This document shows, piece after piece, positions 52,501-61,488 of a stretch of 64,000 nt of DNA. Position 1 is the stretch's first letter, and each line of letters begins with the position of its first letter. The position numbers and the translations under genes are program-made. The stretch comes from Tenebrio molitor (lineage: Eukaryota; Arthropoda; Insecta; Coleoptera; Tenebrionidae). Location of the stretch: NCBI RefSeq assembly GCF_963966145.1, contig NC_091050.1, positions 10,726,001 to 10,790,000 of the forward strand. The letters are read 5' to 3'. The notes beneath the pieces are model-generated. The model worked only from the letters and a program-made list of their open reading frames with translations, was not told the DNA's origin and did no database searches.

Positions 52501-55500
52501 AATGCTCGCTTACAGAAAACAAAATTAAAAAGGAAACAAGGTACAATTCAAAAGTGTCTCTGAAATAGTACAAGACAGTTTTGGAAGATTTGGTTTGCTT
52601 AAATTTAAATCGGATTCTTCAAATTAAAAATGAGTGAGTGTATTGTTTGTTTTCAATCACATGCTATCTAAAAAATATTTTTGTACGTGGGTATTGAAGT
52701 TGTGACATTTGACGCAATTAAATAAAAAACTAGGTGGGAATCGTTGCCACATTTATAGCATTTCAATATCAAATTATAAATGGCCATCAATCAGCTTGTG
52801 ACGATTTTTTTTGTTTTCAAAATTTTCTGGCTGCATTAAGAGACTTTATTCTCCGCCAGCCATAAGGTCACAGGATTTGAACCGTTGACATTTCGCTGGG
52901 TCAACTGGTGCATGTTCCACCTGCATTCATCCAACCCTTCAACTCGCAATGGTGATATTTTGCAACTTTTCAGACAACAATCCATGCAACTGAAAGGTTA
53001 CGTTTATTTACAATCGGTAGCGAGCATTAATCAGCTCGAACGCCAACGGTCGCGATTAACATAAAATCGCTAATTTTCCATTATCTGAAAGCATTTTTAC
53101 GGTTATCAATTAAAACAGAAATTGATGAAACGGTCACGGCTTTAACAGTGCATTTGCGTGCAGTTTCACACTTCAATAAACATCTCGAATGTAATCGATC
53201 GCTTTATAAATGCAAATATCTTGCAGGAATTATTATACATAAATATTTAGCCGAAACCTTGACTCGGTGACGGCCCAAAGAAAATAACCGTTCGCAAACA
53301 TCGAATTTTCCCGGAAAATTCCTGCAACAAGATCTACAAATAAATTCCTGCAGATTTATATCGTATTCGTGCGGCTTCACCGGCTATTAATTTAATTAGG
53401 GGACAATTCGCGCCGTGAATGAAGCGACGGCCATTTTGAGTGCAACACGATGACGTCACGAACGTGATGACGTCGAATCGGACGCGGTGCATCCAGACGG
53501 CGGCGTCGATCGATACAACACACTGACCCATATATCCTTTCACTTAATGTTTGCATCCCCATCGATAATGCAAACCGAATGCAAATGACCCCCGAGGTGC
53601 ATCACGCACCCTACGCATTATTTATGCAATTAATGCGCTCATCTTCGGAGGGTCAAGATGTCGTCAGCTGAAAATTATTCAGCCCCTAATTATGTGGAAA
53701 CGGCGTCGGAGCGAATAATGGCGGCGGTTGTGCAGAATGCAAGCGCTTTGATGTCTCTGAAACGTGGTAATTAGCGAGTGCACTTCTGCAAGCATCGATT
53801 GCACCCCCGCGTATACATAGAGGTCACTACTGTTGCTTTCATTAAAACGACCTTGTCGGCGGTGCACTTCGGCCGAAGTGGGGCGGTGCAGTCAACCCCC
53901 GAACCCATCGAAAAATTCGAAAAATGGATGACAAAGTTGACAGTTGTGAGGGCGCTGCTGCGGCGAGTTTAAAATTGAGGGACAGCACAGCCTTCTGTAT
54001 TTCGTAATGTGTTATGCAAAATGGTGTTTAATTCGGCTCGCGGACGCCATTAAATGCTAAAGGCGCAAAAAATTAATTGCAGGATGTGTGCCGTCTTGAA
54101 ATTTAACTTTCAAATGAGCTCGCCCTGTGCATTTCCTCCGCGTGGCGCTGCCCCAACTCAACATCTTCCAGCTAACTAAATGGTTCAGTTACGTCAAATC
54201 ACGATGCTCACCTTCACGGCTCTAACTTTTAAGACGTGTAATTCGTCATAAGCGGATGGTTTCGTCGGAGAGTATTGCACTTGGGCCAAGGTTTATCTAG
54301 TTATGATGAATTTCTGTTCCAGGACATGATGGATGAGGTGGCAGTTACGTCCGCCAGCGAGTACGACCTGGCCAACATCCACGAGGAGGAATTCGAGCTG
54401 CACACGACGTACATAGTGCCGGATCTTCCGGTCGAGCCCGGAACGCCGAACAGGGCGGAAGCCACCCTTCCCAGGAACTTGGTTCTCAAGACATCTCAGG
54501 CGCTGTCAGACGTGAGTCCCCGCGCGACCGTTCGACCAGTCCTAACACGTCCTGTTTCAGGCCCAAGGCGTCTGGAGTACAGGATACATCCCACGAGGGA
54601 CGCGCTTTGGGCCTCTCGTGGGAGAAATTTATGCCAAAGATGCTGTACCGAGTTCGGCCAACAGGAAGTACTTTTGGAGGGTAAGTACCACTCTCCCGTC
54701 CAACTCGCTCTCTCCTGGTGATGGTTTTTCCTAATTTTTCTTTGCTTTGGTTCAGGTGCAGATGAGGGAGGGCTTTTATAGGAACAATCCTAGCGACACC
54801 AAGGTACCATCTTTAATTATGTTTGCGAAAATAACTCCAACAAGACATTTGTTGTGCGAGATCCTTGGCAAAAGTTCAGATTTTAATTGCAAGGTTTCAA
54901 TTTGGTGACAAACAAATTTACCTTCGTCGTAATTTTAGAAGGCTATATTTTATTAACAACTTCTTCCTTAAAATTGGCCACGCTTTTGGACCGTGTTTGT
55001 GGTTATTTTCGGTGGTTGGTTGTAAAATGCCGGACACATAAATAATTATGGTGAAACCGAAAGGAAAACGTTGCTCAACACGATCTTTATTTAGTTTATG
55101 ACCAGTTTTGTTTCCAGTTGCGATTGTACATGCTCACAAAACAATTCTTTTCCGTCAAATGTCTTGACATCAGTCTCGTAGTCGATCGCATCGTCTTAAT
55201 CCAGTCTTTTTCTTTTAGATATACAAAGATAACGAATTGTACTACTACATTGACGGGTACGACACCTCCAAAGCGAACTGGATGAGATACGTCAACCCGG
55301 CATACTCCAGTGAATCCCAGAATTTAATCGCCTGTCAATACAAAATGAATATCTATTTTTACACCATCAAACCCATCCTCCCTAACCAGGAGCTTCTGGT
55401 CTGGTACTGTAGGGAATTTGCCGAAAGACTCAACTACCCCTTGACGGGAGAACAAATGTTACAAAGAATAAGTAAGGAAGGATCGAGACATTTACGAAAA

Positions 55501-58500
55501 GAATTTCTTACACCAGTGTTTTTAGGACAACAGGTACAACAGTCCTCCGAAGTGATCACTGTAAGTACCACAGACCAACCTAAAGACGGTCCTTATGAAC
55601 ACCAGTTAACACCAACTGACGGAAGCGTGAGATCAGACGAAGGATACCACAGCAATGGCTATCACGACGATGCTTTCACACCTCCCGAAGACTCGAGTGA
55701 TTCCGATAGTGAGAATAATTATGTTCTTGATTTTAGGTGAGTCAGATGTTTTTTGTGGGAAGTGTAATCGACGGGATTGTTTTTTGTAGCAAAAAACCAA
55801 ATTCTAAGGAAACAGCGGTGATCAAACCGGTGTCTCCAGAGACTCAGAAGAACGAGTACAGGAAAGTGAAAATAAAAATCTCCAAAGCTTACCACTACAA
55901 GTCCACAAAAGGAGTGGAAAGTGACCACGAAATGGATAAAGAAGCCCTCACTGACGCTGCAGTACCTGAAGTAACAACACTAACCCCGAGGATAATCACA
56001 CCCCCGAGTACAGTAATCGTGATTGATTCTCCCCCACCTGAAGTTCCTAACAATAAACCTTACTACGAACCTGAAGTGAAGTCGCAGAACGTGATTTCAC
56101 GGTACACGCCGCCATCTTCTAGCATCTTAGAGAACATATTGTTGAGGAATAGGATCGACACTAATAACAATGACAACAACCAGAGACAACCCAACGCGAC
56201 TCCTCCCCCGAGTTCCCCCACAGAAATGGCGTACTCGTACAAGAAGAGTCACCGGTACGGTACCGTACCTTGCAGTCCCGACTCCAGTTCAAACGTCCAA
56301 GTTCAAAACATGCTTCCTCCTAGTCCCGCCATGATCAAGAACCACCCCCCGAGTCCAGTCCAGCCCGCCACAATCTACGTACCCCACAACAGCGAGAACT
56401 ACTCGAACCACATCCAACCCGCCAACTACTACAACATCTACCCGTCCCCCAACGGCATCGTCCACAGCACGATAACTTCCGCCCCCACCAGCACCTACTC
56501 GCCCCCGATCACGACGAGCTTCAGCAACAACCACCACCCCAACGGCTCCAGCCTGATGATCCCCGCGTCGCACATCATCAACTCGAACCTGACCCACCAC
56601 TTGCTCACGCCCCTTCCGCCGTTGCAAACGAACGGGCGCGCCTCCCCTTGCTCGCGGAGTCCGGATGGATTGTCCAGCGGCAACCCGGGGAGCCCCAATT
56701 CGACCCAATCCCGCGGCTACCGCAGCCTGCCCTACCCCCTGAAGAAGAAAGACGGCAAGATGCACTACGAGTGCAACGTTTGCTGCAAGACTTTCGGCCA
56801 GCTGTCCAATTTGAAGGTGCACTTGAGGACGCACAGCGGTGAGCGGCCTTTCAAGTGCAACGTCTGCACCAAGAGCTTCACCCAGCTGGCGCACTTGCAG
56901 AAGCACCACTTGGTGCACACGGGCGAGAGGCCGCACGAGTGCGGCATCTGCAAGAAGAGATTCTCCTCCACGTCCAACCTGAAGACGCATCTCAGGCTGC
57001 ACAGCGGACAGAAACCGTATGCTTGCGATTTCTGTCCGGCCAAGTTCACGCAGTTCGTCCATCTGAAGCTGCACAAGAGGCTGCACACGAACGAACGGCC
57101 GTATATTTGTCAAGAGTGCGGCAAGAACTATATCAGCGCGTCGGGGTTGAGGACGCACTGGAAGACCACGAGCTGCAGGCCCAACAATATCGACGAAGAA
57201 CTGAACGGGGAGGGGTCACCCAACGGGTACTACGATTACGCCGGTTCTGACGGCAGTCTAGGTGAGTCTCGGTACAATTAAAATATGTATTTTACACGGC
57301 CAGCGTTGCTATTTTCTATGATAAAACAATGTGACTAAGAGAATGCTGAAGTTTTGCGCAGACTCAGATGCTAGTGAAAACTACTTGGTCAATTATTTTT
57401 TCATTTCGCATCAAAATGATTTGACAGGAAAATTAAGACTTTATAGATGGTTAAATAACATTTTAAACTACTCGTTGAATTGTTTTTTAAGATTAAAAAA
57501 ACTAGACGTTTCAGCATATTTTGTAATAAAAATAAATCAAATTAAAGAAACTTCTAAAGTTTTTACTCTCAAATCTCTCACAAAGTGATTTGTTCGTTGT
57601 TAAAAATTAATAGAAAATTAACGGAAACTCGTCGAAATCAAGCTGTAGCTGTCAAAATACCAAACGTCAAGCAGTTGTTTCATGTCTTATTTGATTACAT
57701 AAATTCAACTGAATGTAATGAAATATTCAGTGTTCCAAATCTAAAAAATACAACCTCAGTTATGTATATCATATTCGGTTATACAAAAATTTAAAAAAAA
57801 TAAAAATATATGGAGAGGAGCTGGCTCTCCCAGTCAGACAAATCGCAATAAATTTTTTAGTACAAAAAGCGATCCTAATTCTGTTACTACGTTAAGGGAT
57901 TTTGCTAAATAAAATTGGTGAAAATACAATTAATCAAATAAAGTTTCTCGCTGGTCAAACATTAATTTATTAATCATAATAAAAAATAGAAAAATACAAC
58001 AAGAAACGCCAAACGCATCCCTAACAGGTTACAAAGCGGCTTGAAGGCTACAGAGTCTGTCAAAGCCAGTCCAGAGTCAAAGACGAAACAAAATGACGAA
58101 GAAGAATTTAATAACATTTTTGATAAATCTGTCTAATAAATAATGGCACTAATTGATATCGCCGACAAAAATCAAAAAAATTATACCAAATTTAAAAAAA
58201 AAACAGAATGTGTGGTAAAGACGCACGATAGAAGTGAAACTTTTGTATTCCAGTGAAACATTGTAATTATTCATCAATCACTTTTAAATAGCATATTCAC
58301 AACAAAATTGTATATTTTAATGAAGAAAATAAATTATAAACAACGATAACACTAAACAATATCGAAATGCGTAACTCATTGTTCATTTTTAAGCCTCCAA
58401 ATCAAAGAGAGGACATTATCGATAAATGCCGTGAGTGTGACAAAGACAGAGACACTGCTTCCACTCGAACTGCACTCGACCCAATAGTGTTTATCCCCAC

Positions 58501-61488
58501 CACTTTTCGTCACACAAAAAGGTTGCCGATCAGAATTTCAAGACCCTCCCATAAAAAGTTTCACTTAAAAAAAAATAATAATTAAATTAAATATTCGGGC
58601 CATTTTCAACCCTTATGTAGGTATATGGTTTTAAAACTGAAAGAAAACCTAACAGTAGTATATTATTATACAGTGTGGAATAAAATGATTTTCATCTAGT
58701 TACCTTTGCATTACCCTTGTAAAAATACGAAACGCCGCTCTACAAAAAAAGAAGGCCTAACCTCAAAATATATATCCAAATTCCAAATGTGATCTATTGC
58801 GAAAGGATGATATGAAAGCAAAATTGAGATTGAAATTAAAAAGGGGCTAACAAAAGCAAGTCACAGGGTCACAGCTAGTGTTGAAAGTTTGTTAATTCAA
58901 TTTAGTAAGTTGTAATAATTGTCAATTCGATTGATACATTTATTGACAGGAATATTTACATGTGCAAAAATTCCAAAGCAAACTAGATGAAAATCATTTT
59001 GTTCCACACTGTATTACATGAGCAAGGAAAGACAGTTTTATCTACGAAAATGAAGGTTGTAATCATTTAAGTGGATAAAAACCTTTACTTGCGAGTATAA
59101 TACTATACTTTATCTACGATAATATCTACATTGACATTTTTTGAATTGACATAAATTTGACGTCTAAAATTCCGTGTCAGCATCTCTCCTTTTTTTTAAC
59201 CACTGAAAGCCTTCCTCGACATAAAAACCTACCACTTGTCACTTTTGCAAGATAGTTTTTACGCGCATTTTTACTTCTCACGTGTAAATGAAGAATGTTT
59301 GAATGTTTAAATCACGACTTGCTGTATTATAACCGGCCTGTTCAAAAGTGTAATTTGAGTGATCCCCGCAAAGCGCTAATGTGCGGGCGCTTTGTTTTTC
59401 TCGTTCAAATGACATTCGAATTTAAAATCAAAAATACAAAAATACGATTGTATTCAGTGTTGTTTTCGAAAGAAAATATGAACTTACTGTACTCAATCTT
59501 AACTCCAGAATCATGTCTAAACATATTTTTCCGCATTTTTATTCTTTAGAAGCGCCCGTACTGTGGCGCCCTCATCGGCGAAAATTGGCTCTTTCTCGGA
59601 AACATTTTCGCAATGCTTTTTTAATGTAATGAACAGGCCGGTTATTATACAGCAGGTCGTGGTTTGAATTTAAGATAATAAAATATTTTTGAATAGGCAT
59701 CTATTAAATTCGTTGTCTTTTGAAATCACTAACTGCATGTAGGTACCTACTTGTAAAAAATGTCCTCTTCCTCCAGTTTTATTCTTGCAATCTAACAGAC
59801 TAAGCTGGTCAGGATCATACAGACAAATTTAAAGATGGCGCATGGCATGAAGATGGTGCTGCGAATGATGTAAATAAACGTGTACTTATTGTAAAGTAAA
59901 TCGATCGATCTAGTGCTCACCACTGCAAAATGTGATTCCTTTATTGTAGGGAATATAGACATCCGTATATAACGCTGTAAAATGATGGTTGCGTTCAAGA
60001 AGTTCAAATTAAATCTTGTTGATTGACAGAATGACAGATGATATTTGTTATGTCGATATTAAAAATAAAAATACTTATTGAAAAGCGCAATTTTGGAGTG
60101 GTTTTGAAAACACACCTATTTGTCTTTAATTTCATGATCAAAGATCAAAGAAATGCGCCGTCTTAAAAAATAAATAAAAATGATAAAAACCAGTTGAAAT
60201 AAAGTTAATTTTTATATCTTTGAAACGGGTTGAAAATCATGTAAAATTTATTATCAACTAACCCATAAATTCGTTATGAAATAATTTTCCATTTTTTTTT
60301 TCTATTGGTTTTTCACATTGTCGTTTGTTTGTTTTGTCTCTGCGATAGTGCGGTTGTTGCATTATTAAATAGGTAGTTCTAAAATTTAAATCGAAATCAA
60401 ATGAACCTAATTTGTTAGCTGATAATGTTTTGTTGGCTGCGTGTTTTCCATTTAGATAAAGAAAAGATCTTGAAGAAGTTGAAAATCAAGTAAAAAAAAT
60501 GGTAACAAAATATTACGGATATCTTCTTACAGTTGACGTTTTTGCCTTTGTGATTTTAGAGATTTAGCGTTGTTAAAACATATTTTAACAGCATTTGGGA
60601 CATTCTCATTGCCAAAGAGCAATTTCAATTACATCGGGACGTTTTTACCCTGATTTTTCAGATTTGGAGGTGTAAAAATATATTTAGAGAAGATTTAGCG
60701 CCTTCGAATCACAATTTCAGTTGTAATTGGGACTTTTTCATCACTAGAGAACAATTTCAACAACAAAATTACGATTGGGACCGTTTTTGCCTTGATTTTA
60801 GTGATTTGGCGGTTCAAAATCAAATTAAGAGAACTAGCGCCTTAAAATCACGATTTCAGTAGTATTTGGGACATTTTCATTAACCAAATTTAAAAAATCA
60901 GTGTAAAAACATGCCAAACCGACATTTTGTCGTGGAACTTGCTCATTTGTAATTAAAATGTGACAAAAATGACAGAGGTCACTGTTTTGGGGCGGCAAAT
61001 TTTCTATGAATCCGTTTACACAACAGCAAAAATCAGTTTTCATTACTTGTTTCGTGTATTTTTTATTTCAATAACATTTTGGATTATTCTTTCCAAGTTT
61101 CTGCTAATAAAATTAGCTAACATGTGACGCCGTTTAGTCAGAAAAAAGTTTGCCTGTCTTGCCATTTAAAAAAATGTGTCTGCAAAATTTCAGCATCCGT
61201 TTTATTCATAATAGCAACTGATTGTTCGAAGGCGATTTATTTGATAAATCCGGTGTTGTTGCAGGCTCCGTAGACATGAACAAGGAAATGCACGAGGACT
61301 CGAAGGAGTTCCTGGAGGTCCACTCGCAGCAGCAGTCCCAGATGGGTCACTCCGTTCTCCACCCGGGACTGTCCAGGCCGCTGCCCCCCGGACTGCAGAA
61401 CAACCAGCGACAGCCCCCCCATCCGGGAAAAGAGACGAGACCGAGCGTGATCGAATCGTCGCAACCACACATAATTGAATGTACCTAA
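49519..61488 (+). CDS. Blimp-1: Blimp-1/PRDM1 PR-domain zinc-finger transcriptional repressor (spliced, 7 coding exons)
   Basis: Spliced model: 49519-49527, 54323-54511, 54561-54680, 54756-54803, 55219-55736, 55790-57261, 61265-61488. All junctions are GT-AG and the phases join to one 2580-nt frame (859 residues plus stop). Residues about 52-196 form a PR/SET domain with the PRDM1 signatures RGTRFGPLVGEIY, NRKYFWR, NWMRYVNPAY and QELLVWYCREFAERL. Residues 621-757 hold five zinc fingers in the PRDM1 arrangement, preceded by the family motif LPYPLKK. Between them lies a Pro/Ser/Asn/His-rich linker. Known for the family: a nuclear, sequence-specific repressor; in flies it is ecdysone-induced and times ftz-f1 expression, and it acts in tracheal and eye development. 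Identity is near certain. The start codon is inferred; the alternative is ATG 54326, inside the second coding exon, giving 855 residues. The N-terminal TYIV...LPRNL stretch aligns with vertebrate PRDM1. Confidence 0.95.
51384..51849. mobile_element. 470-bp MITE family, copy 3, in the Blimp-1 intron
   Basis: It matches the 12668 copy in inverted orientation over its whole length, including the central part missing from copy 2. The termini CAACGTGTAACAGAAATAAG and CAGAAACACCCTG have TA flanks. Confidence 0.85.
53300..54280 (+). promoter_or_regulatory. GC-richer segment before PR-domain exons, candidate alternative promoter/enhancer
   Basis: It contains TGACGTCA at 53451-53458 and TGACGTCG at 53468-53475, a YY1/Pho-like GGCCATTTTG at 53430-53439, and a TATA-like CTTTATAAATG just upstream near 53203. 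A 38-codon frame starting at 53658 has A at -3 but its end does not join in phase with the next exon, so it is more likely a uORF or chance. A regulatory role is inferred from composition and motifs. Confidence 0.3.
54323..54511 (+). CDS. Blimp-1: Blimp-1 exon: acidic N-terminal region and start of PR domain
   Basis: The exon starts after the acceptor TTTCTGTTCCAG and ends at GAC/GTGAGT; both ends are phase 0 (63 codons). It encodes an acidic stretch with EEEFELHTTYIV and then LPRNLVLK, which parallels the segment just before the PR domain in vertebrate PRDM1. The two tandem ATGs at 54326 and 54329 are possible alternative starts, near where the shorter vertebrate N-terminus aligns. The following intron (54512-54560) is only 49 bp. 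Confidence 0.92.
54561..54680 (+). CDS. Blimp-1: Blimp-1 exon: PR domain, first half
   Basis: Forty codons, phase 0 at both ends, between CCTGTTTCAG and AGG/GTAAGT. It encodes VWSTGYIPRGTRFGPLVGEI and ends at NRKYFWR, hallmark PRDM1 PR/SET residues. PR domains of this clade are thought to have little or no methyltransferase activity; nothing in this exon argues otherwise. Confidence 0.95.
54756..54803 (+). CDS. Blimp-1: Blimp-1 48-nt microexon inside the PR domain (possibly alternative)
   Basis: This 48-nt segment follows TTTGGTTCAG and precedes GTACCA, a weak donor. It is open in the PR-domain frame and encodes 16 residues (VQMREGFYRNNPSDTK), phase 0 on both sides. Skipping it joins KYFWR directly to IYKDNELYYYIDG, which is the spacing of vertebrate PRDM1, so inclusion inserts 16 residues into the domain. 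It could be a constitutive insect exon, a cassette exon, or a false exon; the open frame and in-phase junctions favour a real one. Confidence 0.6.
55219..55736 (+). CDS. Blimp-1: Blimp-1 exon: PR domain second half and acidic linker
   Basis: The acceptor is TTCTTTTAG and the donor TTTTAG/GTGAGT. It encodes the C-terminal half of the PR domain (NWMRYVNPAY, CQYKMNIYFYTIKP, NQELLVWYCREFAERL) and then a Ser/Asp/Glu-rich linker ending NNYVLDF plus a split Ser codon. Reading into the next intron gives Arg then an immediate stop (TGA 55738-55740), so retention of the 53-bp intron would truncate the protein before the zinc fingers. Confidence 0.95.
55790..57261 (+). CDS. Blimp-1: Blimp-1 large exon: proline-rich linker and five zinc fingers
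   Basis: It opens after TTTTTTGTAG, completing a Ser codon, and ends GGCAGTCTAG/GTGAGT in phase 1. A Pro/Ser/Asn-rich region (residues about 296-600) is followed by YRSLPYPLKKKDGKMH and five fingers at residues 621-643, 649-671, 677-699, 705-727 and 733-757. The linkers between fingers are close to TGERP (SGERP, TGERP, SGQKP, TNERP). Finger 5 ends HWKTTSC, a C2HC finger as in other PRDM1 proteins. In vertebrate PRDM1 the first two fingers make most DNA contacts. The 3' part has very GC-rich third positions compared with the 5' part. Confidence 0.97.
58671..59011. mobile_element. 341-bp MITE, intact copy in the last Blimp-1 intron
   Basis: The ends CAGTGTGGAATAAAATGATT and (inverted) AATCATTTTGTTCCACACTG are TA-flanked. 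The body matches 10391-10762 closely. Non-coding. Confidence 0.85.
59309..59665. mobile_element. Inverted-repeat element with about 36-bp ends
   Basis: AAATCACGACTTGCTGTATT and the following AACCGGCCTGTTCA are inverted at the right end (TGAACAGGCCGGTTATTATA, then CAGCAGGTCGTGGTTT). A second inverted pair with GCGGGCGCTTT and AAGCGCCCGT lies inside. A target duplication is not obvious. The 84-codon frame within it has no domain. Confidence 0.65.
60535..60890. repeat. Degenerate tandem repeat, three units
   Basis: Units starting at about 60535, 60638 and 60779 each begin GACGTTTTTGCC or a close variant, then GATTTT..GATTTGGCGG-like, TTAGCGCCTT, ATCACGATTTCAGT and TTGGGACATTTTCAT. The spacing is about 100-140 bp and the units are diverged. 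Confidence 0.55.
61265..61488 (+). CDS. Blimp-1: Blimp-1 last coding exon (C-terminal tail)
   Basis: After a 4.0-kb intron, the acceptor TGTTGTTGCAG leads into a frame that completes the split Gly codon and encodes SVDMNKEMHEDSKEFLEVHS, a Gln-rich stretch, a Pro-rich stretch and the terminus HIIECT before TAA at 61486. The composition and the in-phase join support it. If the intron is not spliced, the preceding exon instead ends GESRYN at 57281. Confidence 0.85.

Larger units (their letters stand above)
49528..54322 (+). other. Large Blimp-1 intron
   Basis: A 4.8-kb intron between the initiator exon and the PR-domain exons. It contains the transposon copy at 51384-51849. From about 53.3 to 54.3 kb it becomes GC-richer and holds two CRE-like palindromes and a small open frame, so this part may be a second promoter or an enhancer. 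The rest is AT-rich with nothing recognisable. Confidence 0.55.
57262..61264 (+). other. Last Blimp-1 intron
   Basis: A 4.0-kb AT-rich intron carrying two inverted-repeat elements (58671-59011 and 59309-59665) and a degenerate tandem repeat (60535-60890). Short open frames at 57331-57794 and 58367-58585 have no recognisable domains. AATAAA motifs at 57525 and 57531 could serve an intron-retained short form ending at 57281. Confidence 0.6.

Noticed and set aside
54275..54721. Unspliced 148-codon frame as a separate short protein
   Set aside because: It arises by reading through the 49-bp intron out of frame; the spliced frame gives the conserved PR domain instead.
56289..57158. 289-codon open frame on the - strand
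   Set aside because: It lies opposite the zinc-finger coding sequence and is explained by its GC-rich third codon positions; the product is compositionally biased with no domain.
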